Assembly: GCF_019041915.1 (NCBI RefSeq)
Contig: NZ_JAHPYF010000004.1
Span: forward strand, 124,001 to 188,000
Length of the DNA stretch: 64,000 nucleotides
Origin: Collinsella sp. MSK.8.10
GTDB lineage: Bacteria > Actinomycetota > Coriobacteriia > Coriobacteriales > Coriobacteriaceae
Reading direction: 5' to 3'
Shown: piece by piece, positions 25,980 to 34,524 of the stretch
Layout of the letters: every line of letters starts with the position of its first letter
Position numbering within the stretch: position 1 is the stretch's first letter
Program-made: the position numbers and the translations under genes
Notes under the pieces: generated by a model
Seen by the model: only the letters and a program-made list of their open reading frames with translations
What the model was told of the DNA's origin: nothing
Databases searched by the model: none

Positions 25980-28900
25980 TCACGCTTCGTCCCAGAATCT
26001 ATGCGTGTTGCGCAGGAGCTGTGCGGTTTTGCCCTCAGCGGCCGCAACGTCGGCCTCGTCAGCCTGCCAGGTCCAGTTGCCCGTGGCCACGCCCGGTACG
26101 TTCATGCGCGCGTCGTCGCCCAGCCCCAGGACATCCTGCAGCGGCATCATCACCAGGGGAGCGTCGCTTGCCAGCGCGTCGCTCATCAGCTTGGCCGCCA
26201 CCTCAACACCGCTTGGTTCATCGCCGCCCGCAAAGGAACGCGTGCTCCAACCGGCCAATGTCGACGTATCGTGCGTCGAGGTGTACAGGATCTTGCCCGG
26301 CGTGGGGTGCACGCCGTTGCGGACGTCGTAGTCGCTAAACTCCAGCACGTCCATGCCGGGAAAGCCGCAGGTCGAAGCCATGGCGCGAACGCCGGGCGTC
26401 AGGTAGCCCAGGTCCTCGGCAATAAAGTTGAGCGGCCCCAACTCGTCATAGGCGGTCTGGAAAAGGTCCTTGCCCGGGCCTGCCAGCCAACGCCCGTCGG
26501 CGCAGGCCTTACCTGCGGGAATGCTAAAGTAGCTGTGGAAGCCCAGGAAGTGATCCAGGCGCACGCGGTCGTAGAGCGAGAACGCACGACGTAGGCGATC
26601 CATCCACCAGCGGTAGCCGTTCTGCTTCATGTGGTCCCAGCGGAACGTCGGGTTGCCCCACACCTGGCCCTCGGGCGCAAAGTTGTCGGGCGGCGCACCG
26701 GAGATCTCGATTGCCTTACCGGTATCGGACAGCCAGAAGTTCTCGGGTTCGCTCCACGCATCTGCCGAATCGTCGGACACGTACATAGGAATATCGCCGA
26801 TGACCTCGATGCCCTTCTTGTGCGCATAGTTCATAAGCTCGCACCAAGCCAGGTCAAAGCGGTACTGCATGTACGCCTGAAGCTCGGCCTCGTCGTGGAA
26901 ACGCTTGTCGTCAATCAAGTGCTCGTTGTAGCGCGCAACATCTGCCGGCCAATCGTGGCGCGATTCGCCCTCAAAGTACTTTTTGACGGCCATATAGACG
27001 CAGTACTTCTCGAGCCAATCGGCATTGCGATGTTTAAACGCGGTGTACAGCGGATCGGCATCCTCGCCGCCGTGGGCCTTCCAGGTCTCAAAGTCGGCGG
27101 CTAGCTCCTTGTGGCTTTCGGGCAGCAGGTCGATATTGCCTGCAAAGGCCGAAGGACCGGCGTAAGGGGAGCGAAAGAAGTCCGTCGGGTTGACAGGCAG
27201 GACCTGCCAGTAGCGCATGCCCATAGCGGCCATATGGTCGATAAAACGACGCGTGGGCGCGCCGATCGTGCCGGGCTTACCGTCGTCGGTCGGCACCGAT
27301 GTGATATGGCACACAACGCCCGCACCGTAATCGAGCGGCTCCTGCAGACGCTGCTCGGCGTGGTGATAGATGATCGACGATCCCAGCGGATACAGGTCGA
27401 GCGTGACGGTGCCATTGTGAATCTCGCACTCGTGACCGCTAATCACATCGCTCGCACATTCGTCGAGCGCCGGAATCGTCACGCGGTGTGAATTGCGCAG
27501 GCTCCGGTTGATGATAACCGTAGCGGCCTCGCCATCCTTGCCCGTGCGGTTGTATGCCAGCACCTCGTCGTTGAGCGCGAAGGCCTTGATCTCGCCGTCG
27601 ATCATAAACGGCAGTGCGCGGCGTACGGCGGAGGCGTTTTTGACAATAGCCAGCGTGTCGAAGTCGTGCAGTTGGTCCTTGGTCGGCAGGGTGCGGCGGT
27701 TACCCGGATCGGTAAGGCCCTCAAGGCCGTACTCGTCGCCATAGTAAATCGATGGCACACCGGGGAACGTCATCTGCATGAGCGTTGCGAGCCAAAAACG
27801 GCTCTTGGCCAGGCCCATCGAGTTCTCGTCCAGACGCCATTTGCTGCGCTCGCACTCGGGCAGCTGCGACTCATCGGGGCCGCCGCCGAGCACCGAGATA
27901 ATGCGCGGACGGTCGTGGCTCGAAAGCAGATTAAGTGCGCAGGACAGGGCCTCACGGGGATAGTTCTCGCGCAGGGTTTCGATATCCTCGGCTGCCTGGT
28001 AGGCGTTCTTGTAGCCCATCAAAAAGCCGATGACCATGTCGCGGAAGGGATAATCCATGGCCGAGTCCAGCTCGGAGCCTTGCAGATAGCGGCGCAGATG
28101 GCCGTAGCTGATCTTGTTGGAGGCGTCTTCCCAGACTTCGCCGAGCAACAGTGCATCAGGCTTCTCGGCGAGCACGGCCTTTTTGATCTCGGCCAGGAAG
28201 TCATCGGAAAGCTCGTCGGCCACGTCTAGGCGCCAGCCATGAGCGCCGGCACGTAGCCATTTACGGATCACGCCGTCCTTGCCCAGGAGCCGCTCGCGTA
28301 CCAGCTCAGAGCTCTCATTGATGGCGGGCATATTGCCCACGCCCCACCAGCAGTCGTATGAGCCGTCCTCGTGGAAATAAAACGCATCGCGCCATGGAGA
28401 ATCCTCGCTCTGCCACGCGCCCACGCCGGGGTAGTTGCCGTAGCGGTTGAAATAGATCGAGTCATCGCCCGTGTGGTTGAAGACGCCATCCAGAATGATG
28501 GAGATGCCCAGCTTCTCGGCCGCCTGGCACAGCTCGGTAAAGTCCTGCTCGGTGCCCAGGATCGGGTCGATCTTGGTGTAGTCGGCCGTGTCGTAGCGGT
28601 GGTTGCTCGCGGCTTCAAAAATGGGGTTGAGGTAGATGGCTGTAAAGCCCAGCTCGGCGATGCGAGGCAGGTCTTCCTGGATGCCCTTGAGCGACCCGCC
28701 GTAGAAGTCCCAGGTTTTGATGGAGCCGTCTTCGGCGCGCTCGTACACGGGCGGCTCGTTCCAGTCCTCGACCATGCGGCGCTGGATTCCGTTGCGTGGT
28801 TTTTCGACCTCGGCCAGCGTGCGCTCGCGCCAGTGCTCGTCGCGGGCGTAGCGATCGGGGAAGATCTGGTAGACCATGCCCTGCTCGTACCAAGCGGGAC

Positions 28901-29276
28901 GGTTCTCGCGGTGCTTGTAGACGGTAATCTGGAAGGACGGGACCTCGGCGTAGTCGTAGGTTACGCCCTCGCCGCCGGTACGGCCCTGCGGTGCTCCCAG
29001 ACGAACCTCGGGCTGGCCCTCGATATTGCAGATAAAGCTGTACCAGATAAGACAGGGCTCGGTGCACTTAAGCTCTACAGTAAATATGCCGTCGCCCTCG
29101 TGCGTCATGGGATACCGAGACTCACCGATCTCGTCAACCCAGGTACGCAGCGTAAGCGTTGCTTGGTTGGGATCGGCATCCTCTAGAATCACGGAGAGCG
29201 AAAGGGTAGTTCCTGTGGTCACAGCGCCAAACGGAGTGCGAAACTGCGGCAGACGGCTGTTGTGTATCAATCTCAT
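25980..29276 (-). CDS. Fusion of GH13 alpha-glucan hydrolase and GH77 4-alpha-glucanotransferase (MalQ)
   Basis: This 1098-aa protein joins two alpha-glucan enzymes. Residues ~1-120 form a starch-binding-like N-domain and ~125-600 a GH13 barrel of neopullulanase/maltogenic type, with DGVFNHTGDD, the nucleophile Asp in GWRLDVADE, the acid Glu in LLGEVWEDAS and LLSSHDRPRI. Residues ~645-1098 are GH77: SPYAGPSAFAGNIDLL, the nucleophile in VRLDHFLGFH, IAEDLGYLTPGV and STHDTSTLAGW. It would cut and rearrange maltodextrins or glycogen branches. No signal peptide is seen, so it is cytoplasmic. It sits just downstream of the glycogen genes with its own leader carrying CGTTT(T)ACCA sites. Confidence 0.92.
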   Translation of the reverse strand: MRLIHNSRLPQFRTPFGAVTTGTTLSLSVILEDADPNQATLTLRTWVDEIGESRYPMTHEGDGIFTVELKCTEPCLIWYSFICNIEGQPEVRLGAPQGRTGGEGVTYDYAEVPSFQITVYKHRENRPAWYEQGMVYQIFPDRYARDEHWRERTLAEVEKPRNGIQRRMVEDWNEPPVYERAEDGSIKTWDFYGGSLKGIQEDLPRIAELGFTAIYLNPIFEAASNHRYDTADYTKIDPILGTEQDFTELCQAAEKLGISIILDGVFNHTGDDSIYFNRYGNYPGVGAWQSEDSPWRDAFYFHEDGSYDCWWGVGNMPAINESSELVRERLLGKDGVIRKWLRAGAHGWRLDVADELSDDFLAEIKKAVLAEKPDALLLGEVWEDASNKISYGHLRRYLQGSELDSAMDYPFRDMVIGFLMGYKNAYQAAEDIETLRENYPREALSCALNLLSSHDRPRIISVLGGGPDESQLPECERSKWRLDENSMGLAKSRFWLATLMQMTFPGVPSIYYGDEYGLEGLTDPGNRRTLPTKDQLHDFDTLAIVKNASAVRRALPFMIDGEIKAFALNDEVLAYNRTGKDGEAATVIINRSLRNSHRVTIPALDECASDVISGHECEIHNGTVTLDLYPLGSSIIYHHAEQRLQEPLDYGAGVVCHITSVPTDDGKPGTIGAPTRRFIDHMAAMGMRYWQVLPVNPTDFFRSPYAGPSAFAGNIDLLPESHKELAADFETWKAHGGEDADPLYTAFKHRNADWLEKYCVYMAVKKYFEGESRHDWPADVARYNEHLIDDKRFHDEAELQAYMQYRFDLAWCELMNYAHKKGIEVIGDIPMYVSDDSADAWSEPENFWLSDTGKAIEISGAPPDNFAPEGQVWGNPTFRWDHMKQNGYRWWMDRLRRAFSLYDRVRLDHFLGFHSYFSIPAGKACADGRWLAGPGKDLFQTAYDELGPLNFIAEDLGYLTPGVRAMASTCGFPGMDVLEFSDYDVRNGVHPTPGKILYTSTHDTSTLAGWSTRSFAGGDEPSGVEVAAKLMSDALASDAPLVMMPLQDVLGLGDDARMNVPGVATGNWTWQADEADVAAAEGKTAQLLRNTHRFWDEA

Positions 29277-29374
29277 AGTACGGTCCAGTTCAATAGAATC
29301 ATGGCCTGCTGGTCATGGGCTTTACGCACAAGATGTAAGTATATCTGTTGTACACAGGCTGTATAAACAACATC

Positions 29375-29418
29375 CGTTTACCATCGGCGAACGGTTGTCC
29401 TAGATAATCGTTTTACCA
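29375..29418 (-). promoter_or_regulatory. Two TGGTAAA(A)CG half-sites upstream of the GH13/GH77 gene
   Basis: CGTTTACCA (29375-29383) and CGTTTTACCA (29409-29418) lie ~100-140 bp upstream of the gene start. The same word (TGGTAAAACG on the opposite strand) occurs in paired form upstream of glgB. They look like half-sites for a sugar-responsive repressor, perhaps of the LacI family; this is inference. Confidence 0.45.
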
Positions 29419-29483
29419 TGCAAATTATCGCGATATTCAAAACCGCCTATACCGATACTATTTGTAGCCAAACAAAAGTGCTT

Positions 29484-29614
29484 CGGTTTACTACGGCAAA
29501 TTGAATGATCTAACCACAGCCATTTTGGTGATATTAAAACCGCAGGTAGAAGCGTTGTCAATTTCGAAGATTGCTCGTCGTGGTCGGCCGGAGCCATTTT
29601 GTCGTAGTAAACCG
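29484..29614. repeat. 131-bp element bounded by 17-bp inverted repeats (MITE candidate)
   Basis: Arms 29484-29500 (CGGTTTACTACGGCAAA) and 29598-29614 are inverted copies with one mismatch. The interior is AT-richer than the neighbouring genes and has only a short, unconvincing 65-codon frame on the - strand. GGTTTACTACGG also occurs singly at ~60754. It occupies the middle of the 430-bp gap between glgA and the GH13/GH77 gene. A mobile non-autonomous unit or a structured RNA are both possible. Confidence 0.5.
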
Positions 29615-29644
29615 GCCCTCTTTTTAATATAGAAGTTCAACCAA

Positions 29645-29676
29645 GAAGAGGGCGCCTGATTGGGGCGCCCTCTTTT
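29645..29676. terminator. Terminator after glgA
   Basis: GAGGGCGCC (29648-29656) pairs with GGCGCCCTC (29664-29672), extended by A-T pairs, with TTTT on the + strand side and CTTCTT on the - strand side. It lies ~30 bp beyond the glgA stop and should end the glycogen operon. Confidence 0.8.
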
Positions 29677-29706
29677 GCGTTGAGGATTAAGTTTTAATCG
29701 TCCGGA

Positions 29707-32049
29707 TTAGTGGCGCTTTCGGGTGGCCGTTGCCTTGCGGACAGAGGTCTTCTTGGTCGGAGCCTTTTCCTCAGTGGGAGCGGCGGGGGAGACTGGGGCC
29801 TCCTTGGCGGGCTCGGGCTTGGCCTTTACCTCGGCCTTGGGCTCCTCTTTGGCGGCAGCGGGCTTTGCCTCGGATGCCTTCGGTGCTGGCTTGGCCTTTA
29901 CTGCGGGCTTGTCCTCGGCCTTGGCCTCTGCCTTGGGAGCAGCGGCCTTGGTCGTGGACTTCTTGGCCGTCGTCGTTGTGCGCTTGCGCGTGGTGCTCTT
30001 GGCGGCGGGCTTGGCCTCGACGGTTGTCTCCGCCTTGGGCTCGGCGGCTGCCTCCTCGACCTTGACGGCGGGCTTTGCGGCAGCCTTCGGAGCGGCCTTG
30101 GTCGCAGTAGCCTTAGCGGCCGTCGACTTCGTTGCCGTGGTCTTCTTGGCTGCCGTTGCCTTCTTGGCGGTTGTGGTCGTCTTCTTGGCAGCGGTCTTGG
30201 CCGGAGCCTTTGCCGCGGGCTTAGCCTCGGCGGTGGCGGTCTCGGCCTTTACCTCGGGAACGACCTCGGCTTCGGCGGCCTTCTTGGCAGCGGCGGTCGT
30301 GCGCTTGCGCGTGGTCGTTGCCTTGGCAGCCGTGGTTTTAGTCGCGGCGGCCTTGGTCGTCGTAACCTTCTTGGCGGTCGTCTTACGGGCCGTGGTCTTC
30401 TTAGCTGCGGGCTTTGCAGCGGGCTTGACCTCGGCCTCTGCCTCAGGAGCAACCTCAGCCTTCACCTCGGGCTTGGCCTTTGCGGGCTCAGCCTCAACCG
30501 GCTTCTCCTCGGCCTTGGGCTCCTCAGCGGCCACCGGCTCAGCAACAGCCTCAGGCTCGTCGACAACAGTCGCCGGCCTCTCAATCTCCGGGTGCATAAA
30601 GAAGTACAGGTCCAGATACTTGTCGGCCGAACGCGTCCAGCTAAAGTCCTGGCTCATGGCCTGCGTGACTAGCTGGTTCCAGGCATCGCGGTTGTCCCAG
30701 AACAGGCGTGCTGCGCGGAACACCGCGTCGCCCATCTCGTCGCCGTTAAAGTTGGTAAACGAGAAGCCCGTGCCCTCGCCGGTAAACTCGTTGTACGGCT
30801 GCACGGTGTCCTTCAGGCCACCGGTCTCGCGCACGATGGGCAGGGTGCCGTAGCGCATGGCGATGATCTGCGACAGGCCGCAGGGCTCAAATTTCGAAGG
30901 CATCAGGAATATATCGGCGGCAGCGTACATGCGCTGCGACAGCGCGGGGTCAAACTCGATGCGCGCGGCCATGGTGCCGGGGTACTTGTCCTGGAAGTAG
31001 CGCAGACCGTCCTCGTAGTCGCGGTCGCCGGTGCCCAGCACGGCCACCTGTACGCCGCCGGACAGGATGCGGTCGAGCGCGTACATGACCAGGTCCAGGC
31101 CCTTCTGACGCGTCAGGCGCGTGACCATCACCATGAGCGGACGGTCGTCGCGAACCTCGAGCCCCAGCTCTTCCTGCAGTTTGGCCTTGCACACGGCCTT
31201 GCCGGAACGGTCATCAACCGTGTAGTTGGCGGCAATGCGCTTGTCGGTTGCCGGGTCAAAGGCCGCCACGTCAATGCCGTTGAGGATGCCCTGCAGCGCA
31301 TAGGAGCGCTCGCGCAGCACGCCGTCCAGGCCCTCGCCAAACTCGGGTGTCTGGATCTCGTTGGCATAGGTGGGGCTCACCGTAGTGATGGCGTCGGCAT
31401 AGCGCAGGGCGCCCAGCATGTAGTTGATGCTGCAGGCGTCGCAACGCAGCTGCGAGGCGGCCGCGGGAATGTGCGCCACGCCCAGGATGTCCTCCATCAC
31501 GGTGTCGCTAAACTGGCCCTGGAACGCCACGTTGTGGATAGAGAACACGGTCTTGACGCGGTCGTACAGCGGCAGGCCCTGGTAGAACTCGCGCAAGAAC
31601 ACGGGCGCCAGTGCCGTCTGCCAGTCGTTGCAGTGCAGGATGTCGCACTCAAAACCGGCCGGCAGGTGCTGCAGGCTCTCGGTGATGGCCTTGGAGAAGA
31701 ACGCAAAGCGCTCGCCGTCGTCAAAGAAGCCGTACGGATAGTCGCGCGCAAAGTAGCGCTCGTTGTCGATGAACATATAGGTGACGCCGTCGTGCTCGAG
31801 CTTCTCGAGACCGCAGTACTCGTTGCGCCAGCCCAGGCTCACGTAAAAGTCGGAGAAGTGCTCCATCTGCGCCTTGTACTCGTCCTTGATGGTGGCGTAC
31901 TTGGGCACCATGACGATGACCTCGGCGCCGGCGCGCACAAGCGCCGCGGGCAGCGAGCCCGCCACGTCGCCCAGGCCACCGGTCTTTACAAACGGTGCGC
32001 ACTCGGCCGAGGCAAACACGATCTGCATCTTTTTGCTGGAATCTGCCAT
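29707..32049 (-). CDS. glgA: Glycogen synthase (ADP-glucose) with long Lys/Ala-rich C-terminal tail
   Basis: GlgA extends alpha-1,4-glucan from ADP-glucose. The GT5 catalytic part (residues 1 to ~490) has the ADP-glucose motif VKTGGLGDVAGSLP near the start and MPSKFEPCGLSQIIAMRYG plus RETGGLKDTV near the C-lobe. The remaining ~290 residues are unlike ordinary GlgA (about 480 aa): an acidic Glu/Pro/Ala stretch and then many Lys-Thr-Ala repeats (e.g. KTTARKTTAKK, AAKKTTTTAKKATAAKK), resembling histone H1 tails. I chose the second ATG because GGGAG lies 5 nt upstream of it. It is last in the glg gene row. Confidence 0.95.
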   Translation of the reverse strand: MADSSKKMQIVFASAECAPFVKTGGLGDVAGSLPAALVRAGAEVIVMVPKYATIKDEYKAQMEHFSDFYVSLGWRNEYCGLEKLEHDGVTYMFIDNERYFARDYPYGFFDDGERFAFFSKAITESLQHLPAGFECDILHCNDWQTALAPVFLREFYQGLPLYDRVKTVFSIHNVAFQGQFSDTVMEDILGVAHIPAAASQLRCDACSINYMLGALRYADAITTVSPTYANEIQTPEFGEGLDGVLRERSYALQGILNGIDVAAFDPATDKRIAANYTVDDRSGKAVCKAKLQEELGLEVRDDRPLMVMVTRLTRQKGLDLVMYALDRILSGGVQVAVLGTGDRDYEDGLRYFQDKYPGTMAARIEFDPALSQRMYAAADIFLMPSKFEPCGLSQIIAMRYGTLPIVRETGGLKDTVQPYNEFTGEGTGFSFTNFNGDEMGDAVFRAARLFWDNRDAWNQLVTQAMSQDFSWTRSADKYLDLYFFMHPEIERPATVVDEPEAVAEPVAAEEPKAEEKPVEAEPAKAKPEVKAEVAPEAEAEVKPAAKPAAKKTTARKTTAKKVTTTKAAATKTTAAKATTTRKRTTAAAKKAAEAEVVPEVKAETATAEAKPAAKAPAKTAAKKTTTTAKKATAAKKTTATKSTAAKATATKAAPKAAAKPAVKVEEAAAEPKAETTVEAKPAAKSTTRKRTTTTAKKSTTKAAAPKAEAKAEDKPAVKAKPAPKASEAKPAAAKEEPKAEVKAKPEPAKEAPVSPAAPTEEKAPTKKTSVRKATATRKRH

Positions 32050-32072
32050 ATTGTCTCCCATGTTGCAATTCG

Positions 32073-32108
32073 AGAATAGCCGCCTGGCGCTAACCGGGCG
32101 GCTATTCT
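32073..32108 (-). promoter_or_regulatory. Hairpin in the glgD-glgA spacer
   Basis: AGAATAGCCGCC (32073-32084) pairs with GGGCGGCTATTCT (32096-32108) in the 90-bp spacer, ending 23 bp before the glgA start. No T-run follows on the - strand, so it may be a processing or stability element rather than a terminator. Confidence 0.5.
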
Positions 32109-32139
32109 ACATGTTACGAGCGATGTTGCGGTGCCAACG

Positions 32140-33267
32140 TTAACGTACGATGGTGGTGTCGGAAGTTAACGGAGCCTTGCCCAGCACCAGGATGTTCTCG
32201 GGCGTGCCGCGAAGCTCGGTGTTGGTGGGGACCACGTTGTTCTTGTCCAGGATGGCGTTCTCAACGCGGGCGCCGCTCTTGATGATGCAGCTCTGGTTGA
32301 TGATCGAGTTGGTCACCGAAGCGCCTTCCTCGACCACGACGCCGCGCGACAGGATCGAGTTGCGCACGGTGCCCTTGATGATGCAGCCGGCCGAGATGAT
32401 CGAGTTGCAGGCGTGGCTGCCGGTCGCATAGCGCGAAGGCGGCACGTCGTGAGCCTTGGTCAGGATCGGGCGCTCGGGGTCAAAGAGCTGGTCGGCCACG
32501 GTCTGGTCGAGCAGGTCCATGCTGCGGCGATACAGCGACTTCTCACTAAACACGCCCACGACCTCGCCCTTGTACTCGTAGCTGCACACGTCGATGTTAC
32601 CAAAGTCGCCCTGGAGTGCCTCGAGCAGGTCCAGATAGTCGGCGGCCTGGTAGTGGTCGATGATCTCGAGCAGCGTCTCGCGGTTGACGATGCAGCAGTC
32701 CATAGACGCGTTGTCGCCGTACACGACGCCGGCGCTCACGCCCGTCAGACGACCGTTCTCGTTAATCTCGAGCTTGGTCTCGTCATCGACGTTGCGCGTG
32801 GCCTTGCAGTACACCACGGTCATCTGAGCGCCGGAGTTCTCGTGCGCCTCGATGATGGTGTTGAGGTCCATGTTAAAGATGATGTTGGTGCCCATCATCA
32901 CAACATAGGGCATGTCCGAGCGCTGGAACAGCGTCTTGTTAGAGATGATGTCGCGCAGCAGGAAGCGCATGCCGCCCTTGGTGGTGCCATACGCGTTGCC
33001 GGGCACCATGAACAGGCCGCCCTTCTTGCGGTCCAGGCCCCAGTCCTTGCCCGAGCCCACGTGGTCGATCAGCGAGCGGTAGTTACCCGGCATGACGACG
33101 CCGACAGTCTTAATGCCGGCATTCATCATGTTGGACAGCGGGAAGTCGATCAGGCGGTAGCGGCCCAAAAACGGAACGGACGCGATGGGGCGATCCTTGA
33201 GCAGCACGCTGCCGTAGGTCGAAGAGTAGTTAGCGGTGATATAACCGATGGCCTTGCGATTGATCAT
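32140..33267 (-). CDS. glgD: Glucose-1-phosphate adenylyltransferase subunit GlgD
   Basis: GlgD is the companion of GlgC in clostridia-type and related bacteria. It is often catalytically weak and modulates the GlgC hetero-oligomer. The 375-aa product starts MINRKAIGYITANYSSTYG and has the nucleotidyltransferase layout (RLIDFPLSNMMNAGI) plus a C-terminal left-handed beta-helix with hexapeptide-like repeats. It lacks the GGxGxRL nucleotide loop of GlgC, as GlgD proteins do. The start is set by GAAGGGGG 9 nt upstream. It begins 4 bp after glgC. Confidence 0.9.
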   Translation of the reverse strand: MINRKAIGYITANYSSTYGSVLLKDRPIASVPFLGRYRLIDFPLSNMMNAGIKTVGVVMPGNYRSLIDHVGSGKDWGLDRKKGGLFMVPGNAYGTTKGGMRFLLRDIISNKTLFQRSDMPYVVMMGTNIIFNMDLNTIIEAHENSGAQMTVVYCKATRNVDDETKLEINENGRLTGVSAGVVYGDNASMDCCIVNRETLLEIIDHYQAADYLDLLEALQGDFGNIDVCSYEYKGEVVGVFSEKSLYRRSMDLLDQTVADQLFDPERPILTKAHDVPPSRYATGSHACNSIISAGCIIKGTVRNSILSRGVVVEEGASVTNSIINQSCIIKSGARVENAILDKNNVVPTNTELRGTPENILVLGKAPLTSDTTIVR

Positions 33268-33271
33268 CGGA

Positions 33272-34420
33272 TCATTCCCCCTTCCCGATAACGACGTCAT
33301 TTCCAACGACGGCCGTATCCTTGGTGGTATCGACAGAGCCGAGCTTCACGCCCTCTTCGACCGTGGAGTTCTCGCCCAAAATAGCGCGGCAGATGTGCGC
33401 GCCGCTCTTAACGTGCGCACCCGGCAGCAGCACGGAGTCCTCGACCACGGCGCGCTCCTCGATGATGACATCGGTCGAAAGGATCGAGTGGCGAGCGGTG
33501 CCGTAGATCTTGCAGCCGTTGGAGACCAAGCAGTCGTCCAGACGGCCGTCCGGGCCAATGTAGTGCGGCGGACGCGTGGTGATGTTGGACATGATGGGGA
33601 AGTTCTTGTCGAACAGATCGAACTCGGGGTTGTTACCCAGCAGGTCCATCGAGGTCTCATGGAAGCTGGCGATGGTGCCGACGTCCTTCCAGAAGCCGTG
33701 GAACTCGTAGCTGTACAGGCGCTTGTTCTCACCGAGCAGCTTGGGGATGATGTCCTTGCCAAAGTCGTGGCTCGAGCGCTGGTCCAGAGCGTCCTCCTCG
33801 AGCGCCTCGATCAGCACGTCGGCCGAGAAGATGTAGATGCCCATGGACGCGAGGTTCGAATCGGGCTTCTCGGGCTTCTCGGTGAACTTGGTGATGCGGC
33901 CGTCTTCGGGGTCGGTGGTCAGGATGCCAAAGCGGCTGGCCTCCTCCCACGGCACGGGCATAACGCTCACCGTGAGGTCGGCGTTGTTCTCAATGTGCGT
34001 CTTGAGCATCTTGCGGTAGTCCATGCGATACAGGTGATCGCCCGAAAGAATCAGGACGTACTTGGGGTCGTTGGCCTTGATGTAGTCGAGGTTCTGCGTA
34101 ATGGCGTCGGCCGTGCCCGCATACCAGGCGCCGCCGGTCTGCGTCTCGTACGGCGGCAGGATCGACACACCGCCGTCGCGGCTGTCCAGATCCCACGCCT
34201 CGCCGGAGCCCACGTAGGCATGCAGCAGGTAGGGACGGTACTGCGTCAGAACGCCCACCGTGTCGATGCCCGAGTTGGAGCAGTTGGACAGCGAAAAGTC
34301 GATAATGCGGAACTTGCCACCAAAGCTAACCGCCGGCTTGGCGATCTTTTGGGTGAGTGCCCCCAATCGGCTGCCCTGTCCTCCTGCGAGGAGCATCGCG
34401 ATGCATTCTTTCTTACTCAT
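33272..34420 (-). CDS. glgC: Glucose-1-phosphate adenylyltransferase (ADP-glucose pyrophosphorylase)
   Basis: GlgC makes ADP-glucose, the committed step of glycogen synthesis. The 382-aa protein has the N-terminal nucleotide-binding [49 protein letters not shown] and [18 protein letters not shown] (sugar-phosphate Lys), and a C-terminal beta-helix. AGGAG (on the - strand) precedes the ATG. It is tightly linked to glgD. Confidence 0.96.
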   Translation of the reverse strand: MSKKECIAMLLAGGQGSRLGALTQKIAKPAVSFGGKFRIIDFSLSNCSNSGIDTVGVLTQYRPYLLHAYVGSGEAWDLDSRDGGVSILPPYETQTGGAWYAGTADAITQNLDYIKANDPKYVLILSGDHLYRMDYRKMLKTHIENNADLTVSVMPVPWEEASRFGILTTDPEDGRITKFTEKPEKPDSNLASMGIYIFSADVLIEALEEDALDQRSSHDFGKDIIPKLLGENKRLYSYEFHGFWKDVGTIASFHETSMDLLGNNPEFDLFDKNFPIMSNITTRPPHYIGPDGRLDDCLVSNGCKIYGTARHSILSTDVIIEERAVVEDSVLLPGAHVKSGAHICRAILGENSTVEEGVKLGSVDTTKDTAVVGNDVVIGKGE

Positions 34421-34459
34421 CGATTTCTCCTTCTGTCATCGATGTTCCTAACCCATTAG

Positions 34460-34490
34460 CGACGGGCGCGGCGCACTGTCACGCCCGTCG
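34460..34490 (-). promoter_or_regulatory. Hairpin in the glgP-glgC spacer
   Basis: CGACGGGCG (34460-34468) pairs with CGCCCGTCG (34482-34490). It lies between the glgP stop and the glgC start. There is no T-run, so it may tune expression within the gene row rather than end transcription. Confidence 0.45.
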
Positions 34491-34524
34491 AGTAATGCCG
34501 TGCGGCAAAGGGAGCTCGCGCGCT

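Noticed and set aside
29400..29597. 65-codon - strand ORF inside the inverted-repeat unit
   Set aside because: No ribosome site and no family resemblance; the inverted repeats explain the sequence better.
29710..30853. Long + strand ORFs (320 and 376 codons) opposite the glgA 3' half
   Set aside because: They are antisense to the repetitive Lys/Ala tail of GlgA; the repeats and GC bias keep the other frames open. No ribosome site or family features.
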